Assembly (NCBI GenBank): GCA_905235605.1
Contig: CAJOMF010000053.1
Coordinates: forward strand, 1-40,670
DNA: 40,670 nucleotides
Direction: 5' to 3'
Source: an uncultured bacterium
Lineage (GTDB): Bacteria > UBP6 > UBA1177
Shown here: positions 15,942 through 23,358 of the stretch, in pieces
Position numbering within the stretch: the first letter of the stretch is position 1
Layout: every line of letters starts with the position of its first letter
Position numbers and translations under genes: made by a program
Notes under the pieces: generated by a model
Database searches by the model: none
The model's input: the letters and a program-made list of their open reading frames with translations, nothing else
Told to the model about the DNA's origin: nothing

Positions 15942-17339
15942 TTATTTCTCAACAGTATTTAAATAACCCAATAATGTTTTAAATTCAGCATTATTTCTGA
16001 GTTTTTCGATACTAAACAAAACCGTTCCATTTCCACCCCGTGTCCTGCAATTAAAACGGTATTCTAAAGCATCATCTGTCAAGTCAACAAAACCGCTGTT
16101 CGCGCCTTCCTGCAATTCCAAAAATTGAACGGCATCTTTTGTTTTTCTGACTATCGCGGAATGGTTGCCGGTTGAAAGATAATATTCTTTGCCTGAAATC
16201 AACATGTTCATTAAAGATTTTACAGCCTTAAATTCGTTACCGTGGATAACAACACCGCCTGCCAGTTTGCTGATACGAATGATGTTGGGATCGCTGCCAA
16301 AGAAAATCAAAGAAGAACCTCCTCGGTTGTCAGCAACATTTAGGCCGATTTTATTCCCTGCATAAGCCAGCGCGAGAGAGGAACAAGAGCCAACCCCTTC
16401 ATCTTTGATTGCTATTTTTTTGACGATCTGCTCCTCTGAAAGTCTCTTCTTTAAAGGCAAAACCTCTTTGTATTCAATATCTTTCTTTTTTATTCTTGCT
16501 TGAAGAATATTAAAGGCACTATTGTTGTTTGTCGCGGCTTTTATCACATTGTTAAACTGTTTTTCCAGCACGGGATCTTTTCCGTCATCCATCGGCTGAT
16601 ATGCCGCTTTTCCGGGGTTGTAGTTCCAGCCGACATCGGTCTGGACGGTGGTTTTGCCGTTGCGGTAGACTTTGCCGGTGACTTTCTGGCCGTTCGGAAG
16701 TGTTGCGGTAGCGTTCAACAGCTTGCCGTCGGTGTTTTCGACTGTGAGGCCGCGCTGTTTGAGTTCGCGTTCGCTGAGTGATTTGACTGTGCAGCGGCAG
16801 TTCCAGCCGTTGGGCGGAAAGAAGGTGTCCCAGAAGGGATCGTCCCAGCGGAAGACTTTGCCGTGGAGCGACTTATGCTCCTTCCGGGTGCGGTCGTCCA
16901 TGACGGCGATATACTGCCAGTAAGGGCGGAACTTCGCGTTTTCAGCGAGGTCGTTGTAACGCCCGGTCTGGTATGCGGTGCGGACGTTGATGTCGAAGAT
17001 TTTCTCGAGGCGGCGGACGCTTCCGAGCTGGATCTCTTTCTCCGGATTCTTGGGATCGGGAACTTTGCCCCACCATCCTTTCTGCTTTAAAAGGGGTTTA
17101 AGCTCCTTTTGAAACTGCTTTAAAGTGGTACCTTCGTCGATGGCTTTCTGAACGGCGGCCCGGATGTCTTTGAGGACATCGTATCCGGCTGTTTTGGCTA
17201 CGGTAAAGATTTTGTCGTGCTCTTTTTCATAGATTTCATACCAGTTCCAGGATTTCTGAGAGACCTTTTTTTCGAGGTATTCGGAAGCCAGTTTCGGCTT
17301 CATTTTGAAGAGGGCTGCGAGGTTGATATTACCGGGCAT
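15942..17339 (-). CDS. MuF head protein fused to a papain-like toxin domain
   Basis: A 465-residue protein. Residues ~1-245 are a MuF/SPP1-gp7 minor head protein: VRTAYQTGRYNDL, MDDRTRKEHKSLHGKVFRWDD, FFPPNGWNCRCTVKSL. MuF proteins sit inside or at the portal of the capsid and can enter with the DNA. Residues ~290-460 form a separate domain with a likely Cys-His-acid site: C319 in GVGSCSSLALAYAGNKIGL, H393 in STGNHSAIV, E408 in QFLELQ. This matches papain-fold toxin domains found at the ends of MuF and other polymorphic toxins. The 3' third is AT-richer than the MuF part, with a junction near 16560. The convergent gene at 15622-15939 is the best immunity candidate. Confidence 0.85.
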   Translation of the reverse strand: MPGNINLAALFKMKPKLASEYLEKKVSQKSWNWYEIYEKEHDKIFTVAKTAGYDVLKDIRAAVQKAIDEGTTLKQFQKELKPLLKQKGWWGKVPDPKNPEKEIQLGSVRRLEKIFDINVRTAYQTGRYNDLAENAKFRPYWQYIAVMDDRTRKEHKSLHGKVFRWDDPFWDTFFPPNGWNCRCTVKSLSERELKQRGLTVENTDGKLLNATATLPNGQKVTGKVYRNGKTTVQTDVGWNYNPGKAAYQPMDDGKDPVLEKQFNNVIKAATNNNSAFNILQARIKKKDIEYKEVLPLKKRLSEEQIVKKIAIKDEGVGSCSSLALAYAGNKIGLNVADNRGGSSLIFFGSDPNIIRISKLAGGVVIHGNEFKAVKSLMNMLISGKEYYLSTGNHSAIVRKTKDAVQFLELQEGANSGFVDLTDDALEYRFNCRTRGGNGTVLFSIEKLRNNAEFKTLLGYLNTVEK

Positions 17340-17661
17340 CGGTCACCTCTCTGCTTGCGCCGCCGACTGTAGAGTGTTTAGGGAATTTAAGGTGTTTAGA
17401 GTCCTTAGGGATGGCGGCATTGAGGCATTCGATGGTCGCTTTCAGTTTTTCGGCGTAAGCCTTGAGGTCGGCGATGTTGTTGAGCAGTTTCAGCATCTTG
17501 ACTTCGTCGGGATCATCGCGGCTGATGCGCTCGAAAACGGGCTCATCGGGAACGCGGCAGAGCCTTTGCCTGATTTCCGGCTTCGTCTGAACAGTAGCCG
17601 AACAGCTCGTTGAGACGATCAATGAAAGTATCAGCATCGTGAGCAGCAACACATTTTTCAT
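17329..17661 (-). CDS. Outer-membrane spanin lipoprotein (Rz1-like)
   Basis: A 110-residue lipoprotein: MKNVLLLTMLILSLIVSTSC with lipobox STSC (Cys20), then KPEIRQRLCRVPDEPVF, a short segment typical of phage Rz1-like proteins, and a C-terminal part with weak coiled-coil character. The start lies inside the upstream inner-membrane spanin gene in another frame (overlap 119 bases), the nested arrangement of spanin pairs. The last residues (SKHLKFPKHSTVGG) come from a CCTTAA-type repeat. It overlaps the MuF start by 11 bases. Role: fusing inner and outer membranes at the end of lysis. Confidence 0.75.
   Translation of the reverse strand: MKNVLLLTMLILSLIVSTSCSATVQTKPEIRQRLCRVPDEPVFERISRDDPDEVKMLKLLNNIADLKAYAEKLKATIECLNAAIPKDSKHLKFPKHSTVGGASREVTDAR
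17365..17415 (-). repeat. CCTTAAACA-type minisatellite, copy 1
   Basis: Read on the minus strand: GCCGCCATCCCTAAGGACTC, TAAACACCTTAAATTCCC, TAAACACTCTACA. It matches 18781-18833 in order and flanks (GCCGCC at one side, CTACA at the other). It lies inside the o-spanin coding sequence near its 3' end. Confidence 0.6.
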
Positions 17662-17923
17662 TTTTTTTGACCTCGATTTTATTGGTTGTTTCGATGTTGC
17701 GGATTTTTGTGAGATATGTCGAGACGGCGGTGACATCCCCTTCTATCCGGGCGTATTCAGCGTGCAGGGTTTCGACTTCGGCGGTGAGTGCTTTGATTTC
17801 CGCTTTCTGCGCGGTTATCCGGTCGGACTGTCGTTCAATGGTGAACCAGAGGATATAGAAAAGGATCACCAGAAAGGCGGTGATTATTTCTTTCCGGTAG
17901 TGAAAAAGCAGGGCGAAGCTCAT
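17543..17923 (-). CDS. Inner-membrane spanin (Rz-like)
   Basis: A 126-residue protein with an N-terminal transmembrane helix (EIITAFLVILFYILWFTIE) followed by a long coiled coil (about residues 32-85: QKAEIKALTAEVETLHAEYA) and a C-terminal periplasmic region with two cysteines. Size and layout are those of an i-spanin, and an outer-membrane lipoprotein gene is nested in its 3' part. Together they would complete lysis by disrupting the outer membrane, which implies a diderm host. Confidence 0.75.
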   Translation of the reverse strand: MSFALLFHYRKEIITAFLVILFYILWFTIERQSDRITAQKAEIKALTAEVETLHAEYARIEGDVTAVSTYLTKIRNIETTNKIEVKKNEKCVAAHDADTFIDRLNELFGYCSDEAGNQAKALPRSR

Positions 17924-17928
17924 ATTAA

Positions 17929-18747
17929 CTAAAGCATGGAAAGATAATTTTTAAAAGATATCTTTTCTTTAAAAAAAACAAAAAATCTCAAATCATATAT
18001 TCCACCGGGCGTGAGATTAGTCCATCGGAAATTATCTAAGTCAAAACAGCCTGGATTTTGTCCCCCGAAATCTTTATTTACACTAAAACTGAAGGGATAA
18101 GCGAGAGTAGATTTGTAATATCCAGCCATCAATCTTTCGTCCAAAACGCTATCATTATCGGCGCGGGAAGAGAAACGGTAATATACTACAAAACCATTGT
18201 CACCGAAATTTGTGAGTCTCAAGCGCAAATAGTCGGGACCATTAGGCGTAAAATCAGCAACCCCGGAATCGTCCGCTACTGCAACCTGATTCCCAAACTC
18301 AAAAGTCGGATAGATAAAGAATGTTTCGTCATTAACGCGGATGTAAGGGAATGCTGGAATGTTTTGTGTGGTGCCTAAATACTGAAGTTTTTCCACCAGA
18401 GATGACAAATTCTGATGTTCTGTCAGGAAGCCTGAATCGTTCTGCAGGTCGCTTGTTCTCGACGGGATGTTCGGTTTTCCGCTCAGGTCGGCATAGCTGC
18501 CGGAAAAGAGCTGCGGCAGGTTTTTGAGGTCGCTGTATTTGCCGGAAGTTGCGACTTTGTGGAGGTTGGTTTCGTCCTTGAAGAGTGACTGAAGGAGGTT
18601 GATCGGAACCTGTTTCAGTTTCGGGTCGCCGTCGGCATCACGGTCATTGAGATCTAAGATCGGGATCGCGTAATTGGTGCTTTTGGTTAGGGTCAAAAGT
18701 GCTTCAAGATCATTGATTTTTTTTGATTTTGGTTTTTCTTCGGTCAT
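17929..18747 (-). CDS. Phage fiber-like protein with variable C-terminal domain
   Basis: A 272-residue protein. The N-terminal part contains fiber-type repeats (VATSGKYSDLKNLPQLF, GSYADLSGKPNIPSRTSDLQ, NDSGFLTEHQ), a style seen in tail or head fibers. The C-terminal half (from about residue 125) is beta-rich and AT-richer, without recognised family, and could be a receptor- or glycan-binding domain. ATG 18747 is preferred because the upstream extension (to 18843) is repeat sequence. It lies between lysis and head genes, away from the baseplate cluster, so a head or neck fiber is as likely as a tail fiber. Confidence 0.6.
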   Translation of the reverse strand: MTEEKPKSKKINDLEALLTLTKSTNYAIPILDLNDRDADGDPKLKQVPINLLQSLFKDETNLHKVATSGKYSDLKNLPQLFSGSYADLSGKPNIPSRTSDLQNDSGFLTEHQNLSSLVEKLQYLGTTQNIPAFPYIRVNDETFFIYPTFEFGNQVAVADDSGVADFTPNGPDYLRLRLTNFGDNGFVVYYRFSSRADNDSVLDERLMAGYYKSTLAYPFSFSVNKDFGGQNPGCFDLDNFRWTNLTPGGIYDLRFFVFFKEKISFKNYLSML

Positions 18748-18780
18748 GGTTCGGGCTGTTATTATTTCCGGGCGGCGGTC

Positions 18781-18833
18781 TGTAGGGAGTTTGGGGAATT
18801 TAAGGTGTCTAAGGTGTTTAAGGAATGCCGCCG
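18781..18833 (-). repeat. CCTTAAACA-type minisatellite, copy 2
   Basis: Minus strand: CATTCCTTAAACACC, TTAGACACCTTAAATTCCC, CAAACTCCCTACA, with GCCGCC/GGCGGC close to both sides. Units of 9-10 bases repeat within it. Same family as 17365-17415. Confidence 0.65.
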
Positions 18834-18839
18834 ATATTA

Positions 18840-19271
18840 TCATTTTATCTCCAGTTCAAAAGTGTCTATGCCTTCAAGCATCTGCATGAAAGTTTTCATC
18901 GCGGCGCGTGAAGACAAGAGGCAGGGTTTGCGTCCGCCGGTTTCGACACCTACTCCGAGCAGGATGCAGCCGTGTGTGTCTTTGGCGGTGTTACCTGCGT
19001 GGAAGAGGATGCCTGCTCTGCCGGTCACGCGGGTGACGACGAAGGTTTCTCCGAATTTCGGGCTTTTGACCCTGTAGCAGGAATAAGTTCCGGCGGGAAT
19101 GCAGCTGATCTGCGGCTGGTTGTCAAGCCACGGCAGTTCAAGGGTTCGGCAGCTCCAGCGGAGGTTGCGCGTCTGAATGTAGAGAATGCCGATTGTGCAG
19201 GTTTTGGAACTGCGGATGCGGGTTAAAGAAACTGTTACGTCGTCACGGCGTGTCGTCGTTACGTTATCCAT
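18840..19271 (-). CDS. DUF5675 family protein, candidate cell-wall enzyme
   Basis: A 143-residue protein matching DUF5675: SKTCTIGILYI, CRTLELPWLDNQPQISCIPA, GTYSCYRV, RAGILFHAGNTAKDTHGCIL. The H-x-GN...DT-x-GCI arrangement recalls the His/Cys active site of L,D-transpeptidase-like enzymes, but catalysis is not established for the family. Good ribosome binding site (GGAGG) before the start. It lies upstream of the spanin genes. Since no lysozyme, amidase or peptidase endolysin is visible elsewhere in the prophage, it is the best candidate for the peptidoglycan-degrading step. Confidence 0.7.
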   Translation of the reverse strand: MDNVTTTRRDDVTVSLTRIRSSKTCTIGILYIQTRNLRWSCRTLELPWLDNQPQISCIPAGTYSCYRVKSPKFGETFVVTRVTGRAGILFHAGNTAKDTHGCILLGVGVETGGRKPCLLSSRAAMKTFMQMLEGIDTFELEIK

Positions 19272-19272
19272 T

Positions 19273-19785
19273 TTATGCCTCCTTTGTGATTTTGTTAATC
19301 ATTTCTTCAATGAAATCACAGATTTCTTCGATTTCGCGATCGGTAGTGTGCATGTATGGCCGAGCCGGGATGTCACCCCACGGGATGGGGCGCGGTTTCC
19401 ATGTGCCGGAGGGCCCGCGATATGTGCCGAACTCGCCTTTTTTGGCTCCGAAATGGTGAACGGCTGCATATTTGACATTGGTTCCGACGGTCGCGGTATT
19501 GTTATCATTCGCTATTGTAAGCGACTGATAAAGGCGGTTGGAGACGCGCAGGACGGGTGAATTTTTCTTCCTCTTGCCGCGACGCGCAAGTGTGACGGCT
19601 GAAAGGGGTTTCCATGTACCCGATCCGCCGTTTTCCCTGCCGGACTGAAGAAAGTTTTCCTGAACACCAGCAAGAAGGATTTCGGCGATGTTCTTCGTTA
19701 GCGGATCACGCTTTTCAAAAAGCTCTTTAAGGCGCGTTAAAGCCCTGTTCAAACGGTCGAAACCTTTTGTGTCAATGTCAACCAT
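19273..19785 (-). CDS. Phage virion morphogenesis protein (Mu gpG / P2 gpS family)
   Basis: A 170-residue protein with family hallmarks: LFEKRDPLTKNIAEILLAG, ENFLQSGRENGGSGTWKPLS, LYQSLTIANDNNTATVGTN, YAAVHHFGAKKG, PARPYM near the end. The family acts in tail completion or head-tail joining. One base separates its stop from the DUF5675 start, so they share a transcript. Confidence 0.88.
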   Translation of the reverse strand: MVDIDTKGFDRLNRALTRLKELFEKRDPLTKNIAEILLAGVQENFLQSGRENGGSGTWKPLSAVTLARRGKRKKNSPVLRVSNRLYQSLTIANDNNTATVGTNVKYAAVHHFGAKKGEFGTYRGPSGTWKPRPIPWGDIPARPYMHTTDREIEEICDFIEEMINKITKEA

Positions 19786-19800
19786 TTATACCCCTGAATA

Positions 19801-19840
19801 AAGTCGGATAATATCCGACGCAATTGACGAAGAATGCGGT
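19801..19840 (+). repeat. Dispersed palindromic element, intergenic copy
   Basis: AGTCGGATAATATCCGACG, CAATTGACGAAGAATGCGG. Stem is TCGGATA/TATCCGA: the outer pair differs from consensus on both arms, so pairing is kept. Oriented opposite to the genes around it, between portal and gpG genes. Confidence 0.7.
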
Positions 19841-19842
19841 CG

Positions 19843-21318
19843 TCATATTTTGCCTCCACTGTTGCCGTACATGTCGGCTGCGGCACAGGCGCGTTCGAGA
19901 ACGTCTTCGAGTTCGTCGGTGTTGAGTTCGGGAAGGAGCTCGCCCAGCTTTTCATAAATATCTTCAAGGCTTTCACCTTTTTCTATGAGGTCGAAAACGG
20001 GTTTCAGGATGCCTTCCATGATTTTCTGCTGGAGTTCGGGAGGAAAGGCCCTGGATGCGGCGCGGTCGAGGAGATCTTTGAGACCGGGGCGGCCACCGCT
20101 GTAATTCGCACGGATAATATCCGGCGCAATGGACAAAGTCTGAGGTTGCGCCGCCGAGAAAAGCGACTGCTGGGGCTCAACGATTGTGAAATCCTTTTCA
20201 CCGAGGTTGTATGCCCGCTGAATGTATTTAGGTGTGAAGCGGACTCCGATGCCGGAAAGGATCGCATCTCTTTCTGCAAGCTGCTTGTTGGTTTCCTCGG
20301 GTTCCGAAAAACGGAATGCAGGAGCGATCACATCTTTTCCGAAGTTCTGGTCTATAGTCCATCTGACTATCTGATTGAGAGTTTCTTCAATGATTCTCGC
20401 ATCTGAAAGAATGATGTCCTTGCGGACTTCATTGTGTGTCTGTGCTGCGGCTAAGCTGCCTGTGGAGCTGAGTTCGGTTGTCAGGGTCTGACCGAGTATG
20501 GCCTTGCTGATGTCGGCGTTGCATGCGTCTTTCAGCTTGTCGAATATATCAGCCGAAGCACCTTTCCCGGATGCTTCGATGATTTCGATTTTGGAGGTGT
20601 CGGGAACGACGGCTATAGCATCCTGAACCATGTTTTCAAGCTGATCTGCGAGGATGTTCTGATTTTCGTTGCTTGTTCCGGGAGCATACTTCCCGACAAG
20701 CCACGGGGAGCCGTATTTCTCGGTGAATGCGACCCAGAACTTGAAATTTCCCTTCTTGAACATTGCAGGCCAGAAACAGAGGGAAAGCACGGATGTTCCG
20801 TAAGGATTCTTGTAGGTTTCGTCGTTCGTGGGACATACGAACTTCATGGGCGGAAGTTCTTCGCCTGTTACGGGGTGCTTTCTGGAGAGGAAGCGGAGTT
20901 CGTTTTTCTCGCCGAAGCAGAACCATTCAACGGGTTTTGCCTCCATTTTTGCCGGAACGATACGTCCTTTGCGGACTTCCCAGTCGATTTCAATTGGCTG
21001 GTATCCGTAAGCTACACATCCGAGAATCTTTCGGAAGAGTTTGTGGTAATTGAAGCGGTCGAAAGTTTCCTGAATGAAATCGATGATTTTCTGATCTGCG
21101 TCTTTTCCTTCGAGTTCGAATTTGAGTTTTAAGACACCCGCTTTCCTCGATGACATGCAGCTCCGCACCTGCGCGTCGTAAAGAAGATCGTCGTAAGCCG
21201 AAATCCTTTTTCCGAGTTTAGCAAGAACCGGATCGGGATTCGGAAGAATCTGCATGAATGAAATCAGATCAAATGCCGTGAGTCTGTCAGCTACTGTTTT
21301 TCCGAGTATTTTCTGCAT
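19843..21318 (-). CDS. Portal protein, DUF935 (Mu gp29-like)
   Basis: A 491-residue protein recognised by GCVAYGYQPIEIDWE, KYGSPWLVGKYAPGTS, LGQTLTTELSSTGSLAAAQ, HNEVRKDIILSDARIIEETL. Portal proteins form the dodecameric vertex for DNA entry and tail joining. Between the core and a C-terminal extension (GLKDLLDRAASRAFPPEL) sits QPQTLSIAPDIIRANYSGG, encoded by an in-frame, reverse-oriented copy of the dispersed palindromic element. Order terminase-portal-MuF/gpG follows Mu. Confidence 0.92.
   Translation of the reverse strand: MQKILGKTVADRLTAFDLISFMQILPNPDPVLAKLGKRISAYDDLLYDAQVRSCMSSRKAGVLKLKFELEGKDADQKIIDFIQETFDRFNYHKLFRKILGCVAYGYQPIEIDWEVRKGRIVPAKMEAKPVEWFCFGEKNELRFLSRKHPVTGEELPPMKFVCPTNDETYKNPYGTSVLSLCFWPAMFKKGNFKFWVAFTEKYGSPWLVGKYAPGTSNENQNILADQLENMVQDAIAVVPDTSKIEIIEASGKGASADIFDKLKDACNADISKAILGQTLTTELSSTGSLAAAQTHNEVRKDIILSDARIIEETLNQIVRWTIDQNFGKDVIAPAFRFSEPEETNKQLAERDAILSGIGVRFTPKYIQRAYNLGEKDFTIVEPQQSLFSAAQPQTLSIAPDIIRANYSGGRPGLKDLLDRAASRAFPPELQQKIMEGILKPVFDLIEKGESLEDIYEKLGELLPELNTDELEDVLERACAAADMYGNSGGKI
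20109..20149 (+). repeat. Dispersed palindromic element, in-frame copy in the portal gene
   Basis: CACGGATAATATCCGGC, GCAATGGACAAAGTCTGAGGT. It lies antisense to the gene and is translated as SIAPDIIR plus flanks near the start of the portal's C-terminal extension. Confidence 0.75.
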
Positions 21319-21331
21319 GTTTCACCTCTAT

Positions 21332-22687
21332 TTAATACATGTCTAACCATCTTGATGTCTGTCTTGGCATTCGGGAGTTTATGACCACCGGAGTGTCGTC
21401 TGTTGCGTCGGCGGCATATAGAGAAAGAGCGGCAGCCCAGAATTCATCGCTGTGTCCTGCTTCTGTGCGCTCGGCATCGAAGCGGATGTTTCCGGCAGCG
21501 GTCACTACGCGCTTGATGTTATGAAAGGATTCGCGGATTTCCTGGGTATCGGGAATGAGAAAACGGCGGTCCTGCAATTTTGTAAGAACGCGGAATGCCA
21601 TGTCCTCTTTGACCGATCCGCTGAAAGTGACCTGCTCTATTCTGTAACGCCCGAAACAGGTCTGGGCTTCTTCGGCGAACTGCATTCCGAGACCGGTCGA
21701 GTCTATGCAGCAACGGCGGAGATTCGGCAACGCAAGAAGCGGCCAGATCACCGCTTTCTGGTCACTGAAAGTCATGTTCCTGAGTGTGATCACGCGCCGG
21801 GTGACAAACAGACATGTGTCTGTTTTTTCTGTAATCCAAATCGCGGTCAAATCTGATTTGCGACCGATGTCTATACCTATATATATTTCATTCATTGCCC
21901 GGATCTCATTGATGTCTCGGATGATCTCCTTTTCGTCGCAGGAATTGAGGGCAAGGAGATCGTAGGTTATGAATGCAGTAGCGGAGTCAACGGGCTGGCA
22001 GCAGTACTCCTGGAGCCAGATGTCATCGCTTACGCAGTTCTTTCTGACTTTGGCAATCCATTCGGCCTGCTCTTTTTCAGAGGTGGTGCGGCCCATGATG
22101 TTGTCAAGCAAGCCCTGCTTAACCGCTTCGGCAAGGGTCACGCTGTGAAGAGACCAGTTGAGCTGGCCGTTTTTCACTTTCTGAATAAGCCTGTAATAGA
22201 GGTTGTTCATGCCGCGGTAGGTTGAGATTATCCTTATCGGATCGCCGCGCAGGATCGCAGGCTGAGCGGCTGCGTAAAGCTCGTCCTGGTGCTCGTGAAA
22301 AGCGAACTCGTCAAGAATGACCTTTCCTCCTTTGGAACGGAAGCGTCCCGGCGCGGAAGTCATTGCATGGATCTCAGATCCGTTTTTCATCCGGATCAGG
22401 CGTGACTGTATGCCTTTTTGCGGATCGACGATTTCTGTTCCGATGTACGAGGCCGCTATATTGAATAGCTTTTCCAGGAAAAAGCGGCAGTAGTCGATGT
22501 ATTCAGCAGCCGCTGAGTCATCACGCGAGCTGAACCATACTTTGCGGTTTCTCTGCATCAGGCTGTATTCAACGTCTTCATAGGCCTGTGCATAAGTGAT
22601 ACCGATACGGCGTGATTTCTCGACAATCTTGAACCGTGACTGATCATTGATGTAATGTATTTGGTATGGAAGGAAGTTGAAAGACAT
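21332..22687 (-). CDS. Large terminase subunit (Mu gp28-like)
   Basis: A 451-residue packaging motor. ATPase part: Walker A region VEKSRRIGIT (22-31), Walker B KVILDE (D126, E127), coupling motif STYRG. Nuclease part with an RNase H-like set of acids: D273 in IGIDIGRKSD, D329 in CCIDSTGLG, D414 in GHSDEFWAA. Length is normal for the family. Mu packages by headful from the host-flanked left end. It is 13 bases upstream of the portal gene on the same strand. Confidence 0.93.
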   Translation of the reverse strand: MSFNFLPYQIHYINDQSRFKIVEKSRRIGITYAQAYEDVEYSLMQRNRKVWFSSRDDSAAAEYIDYCRFFLEKLFNIAASYIGTEIVDPQKGIQSRLIRMKNGSEIHAMTSAPGRFRSKGGKVILDEFAFHEHQDELYAAAQPAILRGDPIRIISTYRGMNNLYYRLIQKVKNGQLNWSLHSVTLAEAVKQGLLDNIMGRTTSEKEQAEWIAKVRKNCVSDDIWLQEYCCQPVDSATAFITYDLLALNSCDEKEIIRDINEIRAMNEIYIGIDIGRKSDLTAIWITEKTDTCLFVTRRVITLRNMTFSDQKAVIWPLLALPNLRRCCIDSTGLGMQFAEEAQTCFGRYRIEQVTFSGSVKEDMAFRVLTKLQDRRFLIPDTQEIRESFHNIKRVVTAAGNIRFDAERTEAGHSDEFWAAALSLYAADATDDTPVVINSRMPRQTSRWLDMY

Positions 22688-22701
22688 TTTAATGCTCCTT
22701 T

Positions 22702-22750
22702 ATGCAAATGCCGGATAATATCCGGCGCAATGGACGAAGAATGAGGTTGC
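22702..22750 (+). repeat. Dispersed palindromic element, intergenic copy (consensus)
   Basis: ATGCAAATGCCGGATAATATCCGGC, GCGCAATGGACGAAGAATGAGGTTG. The closest to consensus of all copies, between baseplate V and terminase genes and antisense to both. Confidence 0.85.
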
Positions 22751-22759
22751 GGCGGCGAA

Positions 22760-23302
22760 TCATTGTGACACCTTGATTGTGGTCGAGGGTTGAAGGTGAC
22801 ATGTACCGAAGACGGGACAGGGGCTCGCACTGTGAACGACGGGAAACGTCGGCTGTCCCGCGCCTTTGATCTCGACACTTGAACCGTCTGCAACTATCGT
22901 TGTGGTGCCGATTGTAATGGTGACTTTGCCAGGGTTCTCTTCGACTTCGACTTTGGTTCCGTCTTTGAATCTGAAAACAGATTTTCTTTCGGTTGAGTCA
23001 AGGTTTGCCTTGTCGTCGTAGAGGCGGCATATAATCCAGCCGTCATCCAGTGTATCGTCCATGATACAGCCGACATAGTCACCGACCCTGTAGATGTATT
23101 GAATGTCGGGACCGGAGAAGCCGATCTGAAGCCAGTCGGTAACCATCTGTTTCCCGTCTGAATCGCATTGTGCTGCGAGTTGGACTTTTGCCTGCATTTT
23201 TCCCGGATCAATATCCGAGATTTTGCCTTCTACCATTCTCATTTTACCAACCGCCGAATTTCGCGCAGAATTGATTTTTGTTGTTTTTTCTATTACTGAC
23301 AC
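22760..23302 (-). CDS. Baseplate spike protein, gpV-like
   Basis: A 180-residue protein (GTG start; ATG 23242 is an alternative). It has an OB-fold-like part (GKISDIDPGKMQAKVQLA, GKQMVTDWLQIGFSG, YIYRVGDYVGCIMDD) followed by short beta-helix-like repeats (SVFRFKDGTKVEVEENPGK, VTITIGTTTIVADGSSVEI) and a tip-like end (VVHSASPCPVFGTCHLQPS). This is the plan of P2/Mu baseplate spike proteins that puncture the outer membrane. Unusually it is coded with the packaging genes on the minus strand rather than with the other baseplate genes at 35-39 kb. Confidence 0.75.
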   Translation of the reverse strand: MSVIEKTTKINSARNSAVGKMRMVEGKISDIDPGKMQAKVQLAAQCDSDGKQMVTDWLQIGFSGPDIQYIYRVGDYVGCIMDDTLDDGWIICRLYDDKANLDSTERKSVFRFKDGTKVEVEENPGKVTITIGTTTIVADGSSVEIKGAGQPTFPVVHSASPCPVFGTCHLQPSTTIKVSQ

Positions 23303-23358
23303 CAGTCAAAAACCGTTGAACGATTCTGCGGCGTTTTAAACGGGTTTTGAACGGGGTT

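Noticed and set aside
17639-17932. Plus-strand frame of 97 codons opposite the spanin genes
   Set aside because: The minus-strand spanin pair explains the sequence; the plus-strand protein lacks features.
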